The notes under the pieces: model-generated
The model's database searches: none
What the model was told of the DNA's origin: nothing
Seen by the model: only the letters and a program-made list of their open reading frames with translations
Shown: in pieces, positions 1 through 11,388 of the stretch
Layout: every line of letters starts with the position of its first letter
Position numbering within the stretch: position 1 is the stretch's first letter
Origin: Enoplosus armatus
Lineage: Eukaryota > Chordata > Actinopteri > Centrarchiformes > Enoplosidae
Assembly (NCBI RefSeq): GCF_043641665.1
Contig: NC_092183.1
Span: 21,271,501 to 21,335,500 of the forward strand
DNA length: 64,000 nt
Reading direction: 5' to 3'
Translations under genes and position numbers: made by a program

Positions 1-104
1 GATTTGGATCGGAGAGAGAGAACAGGGAGTCTCTAAAGCATTCTCATGTGAATACCCACTGTGTGTGGTGCTCCATTAACTGCTGCCAACCTTTTTGATC
101 CCAG

Positions 105-294
105 GTGGGTCTAAAGGAAGTAGAAGATATCCTGAGGGATGTTGACTTGAATGGTGACGGGCTTGTTGACTTTGAAGGTAAATTACCTTTTGCAAACTAC
201 TTATTTAAGGTATGCTGTGGAGTTTAGAGCAGCTGTTGCATTTTGTCATTCTCCTCCTCTTTTCACAGAGTTTGTGCGAATGATGTCTCGCTAA
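105..294 (+). CDS. cabp1: Calcium-binding protein 1 (CaBP family), last two exons only
   Basis: Two terminal exons are visible, 105-177 and 269-294, with clean AG/GT borders and a matching phase-1 junction; the 5' part lies outside the window. They encode the last EF-hand, with loop DVDLNGDGLVDF, and the C-terminus EEFVRMMSR. That ending is characteristic of the neuronal CaBP1/2/5 subfamily of calmodulin-like proteins, which regulate voltage-gated calcium channels and other calmodulin targets. The EF-hand loop keeps Asp, Asn, Asp and the final Glu, so it should bind calcium. The symbol cabp1 rests mainly on synteny, because CABP1 sits beside MLEC in human 12q24.31. From the short C-terminus alone, cabp2 or cabp5 cannot be excluded. 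Confidence 0.8.
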
Positions 295-1260
295 GATCAT
301 GCAGTGATCGGTCCTGAATGTGAAGCTGTGTCCTTCTCTATACTTGACCAAGTACAACCGAGGACATGCTAAGATCTCTGAGCCACCCGAATCTGAATGA
401 CACTGGAATTAAAACTCCTTGAATGTTATGGAGCAAGGAGTCACCTCACACTTTCAATCAATAAGTGTTCTTCCTGAAAAGTCTCCAGTTCAACTGAGGC
501 AGAATTTGCTGTAGCCTAGCTGATGATTGTCCAACTTATGTTTTTGCACTTTAATTCTCACTAAATAACTTCCTGTGTGGATAGATTGCTGGTGTCTTGT
601 CTCATCCTCTACATGGTAAAAGTGTCTCGCAAAATGTCACCTTTGATGTACAACAATGTCAGGATGAGAGAGTGAATGCCTGTAGAAAAGATGTAAAGGA
701 TCAGTGCGCTGTTTAACATTACAGTACATTTTCACACAGTATGTGTTATATTAGAAAGTGTAAGTGGAATGTCCTTTGTGTGACATTGGTGCTCCACCCA
801 GGAACCCACGAGGCAATATCACACCTGTATTGCAACTGTGTGAAACATCTGTGATTTTTTTCAGTGTGCCAGTCCAGTCCTGTGAAAGCATCACTGTCTG
901 ACAACTACATGCAACGAAGAAGCAGATTGCAGATATTAATGAGAAACAGAACTCTGAAATACATTTCATGTATGTTATTCGCCCCAAATCCATATTGCCC
1001 TGTCTTACAGTAGGAATGACATATGTGAACTGTATTTACAGTGGATGTGATTATGTTGTACCTGTACTGTATGTCAATGTCAATATGATTGTAGTTGTGG
1101 TAGCGTTCCACACACCTGTGTTGTCGAAGCAATTTTTATGCATGCCAAAGAGAGACATTTATTAAATTCAGTATGCACATTTGCATTTTTTGTCTAACAA
1201 AGTAAACAAAATATTTCGCCAAGTTAACTGTAGAAAAATAAAAAAGGTGTTTACATTTGA
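295..1260 (+). other. cabp1: 3' untranslated region of cabp1
   Basis: This is AT-rich sequence without a credible reading frame. It runs from the cabp1 stop codon to an AATAAA polyadenylation signal at 1237-1242. The end of the transcript is inferred from that signal. Confidence 0.5.
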
Positions 1261-3800
1261 GCCCCCTTTTCTGTGGTGATGTTTCCAAAGGGAATACATA
1301 GTAGAAAATAGTTTTCTGTTTGTTATTTAGAAATGAAATGAAATGATACATACTCAAAAACATGTAGACAACAGCTTATTTTGGTCTGGACCTCTTAGGG
1401 TTATGTCAAACTTCTTAATCTCCACTGTTTGTCTATAAGGCCGATGTCGAAATGTCATTATCAGTATATTGGTAGAGCACTGTGTGCTGTCACTGCAAAC
1501 CTCCTTATAATATCCATTATTCATACACGTCTAGACTGCGGCTCGGTACGCTTTACCTGCAGCAACGGTGCAGAACCATAACTGTGTACGTAATCAAATG
1601 AAAATTCAAACTAAACAACTGCTGTGTCTCCTGTGTGACCTTTGGCTAATTTTGTCAAATGTTTCACACTGAAAACACATTCATTTTACAGATATTACTG
1701 AATACATATCAGATGGTAACACAGTATGCATGAAGTGTATCATAAAGAGATGCCGTGCTTATTTGCTTTTCTTACATACCAAACAGGTGCAGTAATTCTA
1801 TGTATCATTTATTATTATTATTATTATATTATCGTTATTATTTCTATTCACTGTTTGGTAACATATTTGTAAAAGAATGAAAAGCAGTTAGAAATGACCA
1901 CATTAACATTGACACTAAAATGTTCAGTGCAACAACTAGTTTCCATGTAGACAGAATAGGAGAGACTGTTGCAGGCACAGCAACACCCACGATCACACTG
2001 AACTATTACGTGCTGCCTCTGGGAAACACTGTGGCAAGCGCCAGCAACAAATGTTTCACATATGCTTAGGCAGAGTACTTGGTGGAAACATTAGGACTTT
2101 GTAGGAGTCTGTTGTAAATGTATTGCAGATATCGGAATATCTTCAGCACCAGCTTAAGCAAACATCTTAATTACACAAGGCTGCTTCATTTAATGATAAA
2201 GGGTATTTCAACGTGTTACGTAAAAAAAAAACAATCATGAAACACCTGTCATCCATAGAGGTATTGCTGTTGCCATAGCAACTATCTTCATTCATTCCTC
2301 TCTGGTCAACTCTCGAGAGCACCGTGTGCGCGCTGCGTTGGACTCTCCTGATTGGACAGGACTCGGACCATACAATACCGGATAGAGGGGGGCGTCAATA
2401 TTTCTTAAAGAAGACGTGTATATTTAAAATATTACTATCCGTTTCTTTTTACATTCCAGTCCTTTGAATAATAATGTAAGAAACATAATATTGAATTTGT
2501 CTTACTATTGGTTGTCAGTGTGAGTAGAACTGGTGACTGACTCGACCCCGGTCACTTCAAATACCTAAAAAAATACCTTCTTATAGGATTGGAATGATTA
2601 ATGATTAACAAAGGAAACTACTTTATAACAACAATATAAGGCATGCAATCAATAATGGAAGTAAAATTAGCATTCATAATTCTGTAAAATGCCCTTTCTT
2701 TAGCATATTTGTGGTTTCATTGAAGTTCAGTGAGTTTCTTGCCCTGGATTTAGCCCTGTAATGCTCTTAACTTAAAACTGACCTAGCTCTACAATGTGGA
2801 TTTTGTCAGTTTTTGGTTATAGATGATTAACGTTTGGACTGCTATTCTGTCTGGGGGGGGGGGGGGGGGGGGTACCATAAACTGTATAATCATCTGCCTG
2901 GAAGGCCAAACTCAGGGAATGAAATTCTCAAAACCCTCACTTGACGTGGAAAAAAGACACAGGGCTTCAGTTTCCCATTTCTGTCAACCAAGGCTGGAAT
3001 ATGGGCAGAAATTGTTAACAGCCCTCAAAAGTTATGACCTCTGAGATCTCTGATACTATTGACATTTGTACATTGTTAAAACAACGTAGGATGTGATTGG
3101 TCTTTGACGTGAAATGGTGTTTAATGGTTCAGGAAATCTTAACAGGAAACTGTGATTCGACAGAGTATCTGTCACTCATTGGCCATGGGAAATCTAAGGT
3201 TAGGTAGCACTGTTCCGCCCCCTGCTAACTTGCAGCCGCTGTAGCTAGCAGAGCAAATGCACACATTGAATGAAAGTCGGTGTTGCAGGCTGTGGCCATC
3301 AGAAACTGAGAATATCTGCACTCAGTAAAGTTATCGTACAGTGTATCGGCACCTGGTGAGACTGTATCTGCAAAGAAAAGCTTACACATTGGCAAAAGAC
3401 GGGTTGAAGATATTTGTGGAAGGGGAAGGTAAGAGACATTTGCATTTACGTTAGCCGAGCTCTCATCATAAACCAAGTATTTCTGGTTGGACAGGTAGGG
3501 TTGCTAGCTTGCTAGCCCAACTGTACAACCTTACTCGCTGCTAATTTATCGTTATCATTTAGTGTTTGCCTGATTAATACAGCTGCGGCATATCATGAAT
3601 GTGTTAACGTTAAGCTAGGGTAATTTTTTATAATTTCACTTTCATTTCCTGAGTGTCTGTGCTTTTGTGCTAATGCTACTGCCGGTATTGGTGGGCTACT
3701 GTTAACGTTAGCATACTGGCTAACTCACAGATATCATGTTGCATGTCACCAAGACAAGCTGGGTAGCCCCTTGCGCTAGCTAACCTTATGTGGTTAATGT
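1261..3800. other. Intergenic region between cabp1 and mlec
   Basis: No convincing exon is seen on either strand. The stretch holds an ATT-rich run near 1808-1830, a G homopolymer near 2853-2872, and a GC-richer patch around 2310-2390. That patch contains CpGs, an inverted CCAAT motif (ATTGG), and a perfect X-box just upstream (listed separately). Confidence 0.5.
2269..2282. promoter_or_regulatory. X-box motif (RFX-type)
   Basis: GTTGCCATAGCAAC matches the RFX consensus GTNRCCNNRGYAAC at every defined position and is nearly symmetric. A CpG-containing patch with an inverted CCAAT motif lies 30-90 bp downstream. RFX sites mark ciliary and neural promoters and enhancers. The target gene is unknown: the mlec start codon is about 1.6 kb downstream and the cabp1 end about 1 kb upstream. 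Confidence 0.5.
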
Positions 3801-3904
3801 TACATGTGGAAGGGTTACTTCCGTACAGCAACTGAGTCTGTGCTGCAAGCAAGCAGATACAGACGCTGTGTGTCTCTGTGTCTAGGACCGGGCTGTGTGT
3901 GGCA

Positions 3905-6296
3905 ATGCAGCGGGTCACAGCGCAGCTCGTCGTCGGGCTGGTCGCAGCGGTGCTGTCGCTGCTGGCAGAGCAGTGCTGGGCGGACGGCGGGGGCCCCAGC
4001 CTCGCGGAACGGGTTATCTGGGCTGTAAATGCCGGGGGTGAAGCACATGTGGACGTGCACGGTATTCACTTCAAAAAGGACCCGTTGGAAGGGAAGGTTG
4101 GCAAAGGTGAGTCGATATTATCAGCGGTTAACTGCTGATATTAGCCTGCGCGTCTTGCTGCGCTTCACCTGTAAGGTGTTGCCGGCAGCGACACTGCGAA
4201 GGTAAAAGCTGTTCCTTAGAGTAACAGACATTTCCAGCAGAAAGATCTGCATGGTCTGGCTTCCGCAAGTAACCATGAGCTAATGAGGAGTCAGCATAGA
4301 GGACTACAGCTCCGCCCCTCTCAGCATGTAGAGGAAGCAGGTGATGATATGATCAATTGACTGTAGAGAGTCATTCTGGGCTCCAGTTATAAGGCAGAGA
4401 CACTGTAATTCCAAGTTAGAGTGAAGGCAGTGTGGTAACTTGCCATTTGAGACAGAAGGGTACTGTGTTTCATAGAGTGCAGGAAAAGGTCAGGGCTTGT
4501 GCAATTTGGTACTTTGCTTGACTTAAGACATGATCGGTTTCCCAGTAATGCAGCTATTAATGTGGCCTTGTGAGCAAAGTACACACTGAACCTGATGCTA
4601 TTCTCCTTTTGTAGCATCTGATTATGGGGTGCGCCTACCAATACTGCGCTCCAGTCCAGAGGACCAGATTCTTTATCAGACAGAGCGCTACAATGAGGAC
4701 ACTTTTGGATACGATATCCCCATTCGTGAGGAAGGAGACTATATACTAGTTATGAAGTATGCAGAAGTTTACTTCGCCCAGTCACAGCAAAAGGTATGGA
4801 AATAAATGGATCGGTGTGTGTGTGTGTGTGTGTGTGTGTGTTCAATAAAGTTGTCATTTGTATCTGCACAGCTTGAAAGGACAGTGTATGCACTGAGCAG
4901 GGTTTCCACGTGCTTATATGCTTTTTCATATCCAGTATGAATCCAGGCATGTCATTTTTTTCTGTTTTTAATATACATTTTGCTGCACACTGGTGTTCAG
5001 ACAATTCTCTGGGAGTTAGTCAGTGCACTCTTTTGATGGCACCATGAATGTTAGGCTGTGTGTGTGGATTAGCTTTTAATCACTGTTGATTTGGGAATAT
5101 GTTTTTCCAGGTTTTTGACGTCCGTCTAAATGGCCATGTGGTGGTGAAGGACCTGGATATCTTTGAACGAGTGGGGCACAGCACAGCTCACGATGAAATA
5201 GTGCCCTTCTCCATTAGACGTGGCAAGCTGAGCGTGCAAGGAGAGGTGTCAACTTTCAACGGCAAGCTCACTGCGGAGTTTGTAAAGGTTAGTCGTTTTT
5301 TTATTTGAATTTTCTGAGACATTTGTGGATGTCATTGTCTGTCGAAAAGGAGTGCCAGTTTGCTTATTTTACCGTGACACTTTCAATTAACTTTTTGACA
5401 ACTCCTTGATTTATTGATCCTGCTCAAACAGGTTGGTCAGGTGGAACATAATGCAGGAACAGATTATTGGAAAATGCATATTACTTCAATATCATTTACA
5501 GGGCGGCATTGTTCTAATCTCTGTTGACTGTGTTGATTGATTTTCTGGTTATGTCAACCTTCAGGTACATAATGAGGTAGCATTTAAAGAAGTACTATTA
5601 TACTATTATAAATACGTTAATTTTATGTCATGACAGTCACGTTACGACAGGAGAGAGTTTCTTAAAAAAAAAAAAGGTAGAAGCTACAGCTGCTTTGCTT
5701 ACCATAAAGAGTGGAAATGGGGGATCAGCTATACATACATGCATACATATGTATATGTCCTGTAATATAGAAATGCCCCAAACTAAAACATGTTTCCAGT
5801 GGGTTTGTAGAACATCTGGCTGTAGGCTAAATTTGTAGGATGGCATACTTCAATTTGTCTGCAGTGACCTCTTTCTTTTTATTTTTTTGTATATCACTGG
5901 CCCTCTCTGCATTTTCTCTCCTTTTAAAAAGATACAAGTGGGACACACTGTTTGCTCTTTTTGCACGTTAAACTATTCTAACAATTAAATGATAAAATCT
6001 CTCTTGCACAGGTGTTTTTGTTTTGCATTCTTCACTTGTCCAGCAGAAATCATCTTTTTATCACACAGTGTAATACATTTAGAACAAAAACAAATGAAGG
6101 ACATTTTTAATTATTGTGTTTGTGTCACATTGAGCATCATACTAAGCTAAGGGTCCAACTATTAACTGTTTCTTGAAAGCAAAAAAGATGATGTAAATTG
6201 TTAAAAAAAAAAACAATGTTTATCATCACTCCTGTATGGTATTAAAATACTACTCTTTTGCTTACATTTGGCACTGTTGTGTCTGCCCTTTTACTG

Positions 6297-6355
<59 letters not shown>

Positions 6356-6881
6356 CATTCGTTCGTTCAGGGTTATTATGACAACCCCAAGGTCTGTGCT
6401 CTCTATGTAATGAAGGGGACATTAGAAGGTGAGTCCTGAGACTGCAAACATACCCATCATTCTGCATAAAAACCAAATAAGCTATATATATTGAGTAGAT
6501 TACAATGTCTTGCTCAACCAGATGAAAGCCTTTTAGTACAGTAGTGATACTCTATTGACTATTTGTGTGCCGATTTTCTTTCTGCGTGATCTGGACTACC
6601 CTCGCCCTTCTTCCCTTATGCTTTTTTACTTGACAGATGTGCCAAAACTTCAGCCTCACCCTGGCTTGGAGAAGTACGAGGACGAGGAGGAAGAAGAGGA
6701 GGATAGTGAGGGAGGCGAGGAAGGTGGGAAGAAAAAGGTCCCAGTTGGTAATAAGAACAGGGTCCAGTCAGGCCCCCGAACACCAAACCCATACGCAGCC
6801 GACAACAGCAGCCTAATGTTTCCGATCCTCGTGGCGTTTGGGGTGTTCATCCCCACACTGTTCTGCCTCTGTCGGCTGTGA
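3905..6881 (+). CDS. mlec: Malectin
   Basis: Five exons (3905-4106, 4615-4793, 5111-5287, 6371-6428, 6637-6881) join into a 286-aa protein; human malectin is 292 aa. Malectin is an ER-resident type I membrane protein that binds Glc2-high-mannose N-glycans and helps retain misfolded glycoproteins together with ribophorin I. In order there is a signal peptide, then the malectin domain beginning [20 protein letters not shown], which is nearly identical to human. An acidic Glu/Asp-rich linker follows, and then a C-terminal membrane segment ([20 protein letters not shown]) ending CLCRL. The start is the ATG whose frame gives a hydrophobic leader; an ATG 27 bp upstream in the same frame would lengthen the leader but resembles nothing in the family. 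The intron before exon 4 ends in a long GT tract. Confidence 0.97.
4812..4841. repeat. (GT)n microsatellite in mlec intron 2
   Basis: An uninterrupted GT dinucleotide tract starts about 20 bp after the exon 2 donor region. Confidence 0.9.
6299..6354. repeat. (GT)28 microsatellite next to the mlec exon 4 acceptor
   Basis: A pure GT tract of 56 bp ends 16 nt before exon 4. The remaining acceptor is only a short TTC-repeat-like stretch ending in CAG. The tract lies on the transcribed sense strand, so the pre-mRNA carries a long UG repeat at the 3' splice site. Confidence 0.95.
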
Positions 6882-9535
6882 GCTACGACTAGCGACCGAG
6901 GAGAAGTCAAACAGACAGACAGACTATGAAGAGAGGGTGGGAGGGAGGGAGGGGGGCGGGTCAGGGATCAAGGTGACAACAGCAGCACAGGTAAAAGCAT
7001 ACACACAGGAGAGGGCCTGAAGATTTGGACAAAATCGTGACAACGGAGGACAAAAAGAGACAATAACTTTTCGGAAAGCCACTATGGGATGACGCAAACG
7101 CTGCTGAGGAAAGAAAAGGAGACGTAGGAAGTGTATGCCGTGCGCTTCTTTGTGAATGTGTTTCGCATCCACCTCTGCTGACCCTTTTGAACAATGTTAG
7201 TCATTTCCACTCAGAGGCTGGGCAGGATTTACAAGACGCCAGTCTGCACGGTTTGAAACCACATTTCAGCAGCTAAGGGGTGCTCAGGAGTGATTGGTCC
7301 AGGCCCTTTTTATTAACTAAAAAGCATTGTTTTGTACTGGGTGTAGCAAGGAGGCACACTCTGTTTAACACTCCTGCTTAGCATCTGGTCAGACATGTTA
7401 CCTTCAAATTGGAAATGGTGCTCCTTGAAAATTCGTTAAATAGAATAGAAACCACGAATCAGACGGTTAGTGGAACAGTACAGTTGCCGTTTGAGAGGCT
7501 CCCATTTTTCTCAACTTGTCGCATTTTTGTGTCTTTCCACTCAGATCTAGTTCTTTGTTGACGTGCCATCATCTCCTTGCCATAAGTTGTTGAAAGAAGA
7601 ACATAATTGAAATAATAATTGAACCAGCTCTGTAGCTGGCTGGATTATTTGCTGTCTGCTGTCTAAGTGGGTTTGCCTTTTACGTAAAATTGGTTGGGTT
7701 TCACAAATCTGTTGGAGAGGTGTAGTAATGCATACTTTGGTATTGTTCCACCAAATACTGATCCAGGGCCATGAAAAGTGTCCACAACGGTGATCACAAA
7801 TTAAAGGTTTTTCATAGATGGATCCATTTTAACACACAAGATGAGAATGTTGAACCTTCCACAGTTTCTTTCAGCGAGAGACGCCACATTTGCATTTAGT
7901 GAGAGGCAAAGTTTATGCTGTGAACCGCTTCAGCTCGAGTGAGTCAGGATCTTTACATCACTGTATTTTCTGTGATTTTTGCCTTTTTCTATTCGTTCAT
8001 TAATTCTGCATGCCTGCCTTTTTGTTTCACCAAAGAATGTCTTTTTTTATGTCATTAGAAAAGGAAAACTTAGTGGCCTCTTTTAATTTAACCAATCACT
8101 TGGAAAATACAGTTCTGTGATGCCACTGTGGCAAGTGGATGACATCGGGTGTATGTGGACATACAGTACCCTCACTCATCACTATTGAATTGATTTAAAG
8201 GAATATCGTGTTTTGCCACTTTTTACATCAGTGGCTAACTGGGAGGACAGCTGTAATAGGTTTATTTTTTTCTTTTTGTCATTAATTTGTGTTTTTGGAT
8301 TTAAAACCGAACGCAGTGTTGACTCTGATGGGCCATGAACTTCAGCCCTCCATGTTATTTGAAACTGAGAGAACAGGCTGCTGCAGCTCAATGTTAATAT
8401 AATAAATCACTTGCTTCATGCATCCCCAAAGTTGCTCTATGTGTAACACACGTTCATCCACCTGCTGTAAGAGACGAGAAAGCATAACATCAGTGTGAGT
8501 AGAAAATCAAATGTTTACCAGACGTTATGAAATCAACATTTATTGCATTTCCCGCATCCTTCACTCAGCCTTTTCAAATCTGTTGTCTTAAAACGTTTTA
8601 ATGTGGACTGTTTTGTTAATTCAGTGTGAATTTTCAGTGCAATGAAGCTACATGTTCTGGTCCTTGAATTGACTGAGCAAGCGGGACAAAATCTGATCTT
8701 TGAGCCTTTTTTTTTTTTTTTTCCTACATGGCCACATTATCAGAGTCCACCTTGACTGTGATTTGGTCTCAGCTTTTGGACAATGATATCCTTTTTTTGC
8801 TTTCCATGCGTACTGAAAAGCAGCTTTGTTCTTCATTTTTAGTGGAGTTGTGCTGTGAACCCTCCTATTTATGTATCTAGTTACCTCCCCTAAGTGCTTA
8901 GCTCTACTCCAAGAATGATTTTGTAACTTTGCCTGTTTCACTAATGCGTCTTAAATGTCCCCTGACCCCTCCCTGCCAGTATTGCTATTGCCATATGCAG
9001 TACTTGAAAAACTAGTTAATAATTCAGGTGTTGTGGATCCTTCCTCGCTCCTCGATTCTCCTTCCCTTTTTGTTTGATGCTGGGCAAGAAGTTAGTGCCA
9101 GAAAATATTCGGTCAGTTGTTGGCGGTTTTGGGAGTTCTGTTGTTTCGCTTTCTTTGTATTTTTTAAGTTGTAAAATCAATTCATATTTAAGACGTATAA
9201 GCACCTTTTTTTTGTTTTTGCTGAAAAGATGCAAAGAGTTCATTTAATTCAGCACCAAAGTCACCGTGTTCTGTTCCTCTCAAGTCTACACAGTTGCGTG
9301 TGTATATAAGGTACAAGATCACACTATTTATCGTGTGACAACAGTTTTGCTCTCATCACTTTTGTGTTGTAGCTGGGGTGTTAGGGTTTTGTTTTGTTTG
9401 TTTTTTTCTCCTGAGGAAGACTTCGTGGCCTTTCTTCTGGGGAGGAACGGTTGTTGGTACAGAATATAAAAAAACATTTAACAGGCAGCCAGATGAACTG
9501 ACTGTCGGAAAGTCAAATAAATGAGATTATGTCTG
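6882..9535 (+). other. mlec: Long 3' untranslated region of mlec
   Basis: About 2.65 kb of T-rich sequence without credible ORFs follows the stop codon. It ends near an AATAAA signal at 9516-9521. Human MLEC also has a long 3'UTR. The proximal part around 6940-6960 is a G-rich run. The exact end is inferred. Confidence 0.65.
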
Positions 9536-11150
9536 AAAATGTGGGATCTTCCATTCTATTATATATAATTTAAAGTGGGGCTGATCTGGAGATATTTTAT
9601 AATACTCTTGGATTTATATGTTTGATGATTGAATTTTTTCCTCAGGATCTGTTTTTGTTTTGAGTTTTTAAAACGTGATATTTTATTGGTGTGACATTTT
9701 GCACTGCCTCATGTATTTTAAAATTCATGTCATTGTCATGTCATTAGGGTAGTTTTTTTTTGTTTGTGTGTTTGTCTTTGTTGCCTTGAATTATTGAATA
9801 CATTGTGCTTTACCATCATTCGCCTTGAGGTTGCTCTTTTGTTTTGCTTCTGTCAGATTAGCCTCTTCAAAAACAAACGGAAGAGAACTGTGTGAAATGT
9901 GTACGTGTGTCTTATTTAGCTCCTCAGCAGCCTTTTTCAGACTTGTTATTGTCAGTACATCTCACAGTTGAATGAGCTGGAGTGGAATGAAGATCTGCTC
10001 TCAGTGGGGTTTTTTTTTTTTTTCACACAAGAACCAAAGAATTGCCGTCATTGCATCCAAATTCTGAAACACAATGTCCTAACATCGTGCTAAAGGTTCT
10101 TCATTTCTTTCATTGTTTTTTTGTTTTTTTTCCTCGCTTGGTGCAGTGAGTAAACCAGGGAAAGCAAACATGTCATGTCCTGTCATCACATTTGTTGTCC
10201 CCACTAATTATTCCCCCGACCATGACGCCCCACCTTCTTGAAACTTTCCTCCTAAAAGAGTCCCTTTGATTGCTCTGTAATTAATGTACATTTGTTTTGA
10301 GATGACCCATTTTCAGCTTGTCGCTATCTTTGCTTGTTTCTCATTTTCAAAGCAACTGAACATGTGAGATGAATTTAAACAGAGACAAATTTGAACAGCG
10401 AAACATCAATCCAACCTGTCCATTGTCCAGGCAGCAGAACACACACACACACACACACACACACAGAGCGAGGTCTGCCACCGATCACACAGTGTGTGTG
10501 TGTGCTTATATACGAGTCCTGCTGCACAGACATACGTGTGCTGGATAAATGAATGCTTCTCTGAGGGCTGTAGGCAGCAGCAGGTGGACTGAGAAATGTA
10601 TTAGAGACCCCTGATCTTGCTCAGATGTGGCATATGTCTGCGAAATGCTGATAAATGCTGTCTCTTTTTAATAAATGTGCTATTTTATCAGAACGCGTTG
10701 CTGCCGTTTTTCCGACTCCGACATCTCTGAGTTGCGGTTGAGTAATTTGTGAGTTAGTTTTAGTTGCTGTCAGTAGTCTTGTGTTAAATGTGATATGTCT
10801 TATGACAAGCCTGTGAATCCGCAGCATCCAGAGTGTGAAGCGTTTTGGAACTGTATGCAACTTTGTGAACGCCAAAATAACTTAAGTAACACTCTGATAT
10901 AACAGTCTAACAAGAGAAGCCATAGCAAGGTTCAACAGGGTCCCCAGCACATGCACAGGCCCTTTGTTTGTCCAGGTGGTTTTTTTCTCCACCTTTTCCC
11001 ACCAGCTGTGAAAACCTCTTTAAATGGAAACGCATATCTGAAAGGTGCTGGGACCAGAGTTTCCAAAAGAGGAACACAGCTGAACAAAGTCGACTGAACC
11101 ACGTCCACTAACAGAAATGGCCACACACTTTGGTAACGAGCCATTGTTAG
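9536..11150. other. Intergenic region with simple repeats
   Basis: No gene is seen. It contains T homopolymers and an (AC)n tract near 10439-10465 followed by a short GT tract. The downstream edge is probably the end of the minus-strand gene at 11389-13289, whose likely ATTAAA signal lies near 11158. Confidence 0.5.
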
Positions 11151-11216
11151 ATTGAGCTTTAATAACCAAAGAATGACTCCATAAAGTTACAGTATATCAT
11201 ATTCACTATTTACATC

Positions 11217-11248
<32 letters not shown>

Positions 11249-11250
11249 GA
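11217..11250. repeat. (GT)/(TA) compound microsatellite
   Basis: A short GT run passes directly into a TA run. It lies just beyond the stop codon of the minus-strand gene, in its probable 3'UTR. Confidence 0.85.
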
Positions 11251-11388
11251 CAAAAGATAACATTTATAAATTAATAGATTTGACGTTGAAGTGCATCATT
11301 TGCTTGTAAGCTTTGAGACGACTGTATGTTCAGTTCATAAAAAGAGTGAGTCGACGGGTGAAATGTCTCCCTGCAGTCCGGTCTCGCT

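Noticed and set aside
6236..6476. Open frames made of Val-Cys or Thr-His repeats
   Set aside because: They are translations of the (GT)28 microsatellite. The same applies to similar frames at 38.2, 50.8, 51.1 and 59.3 kb.
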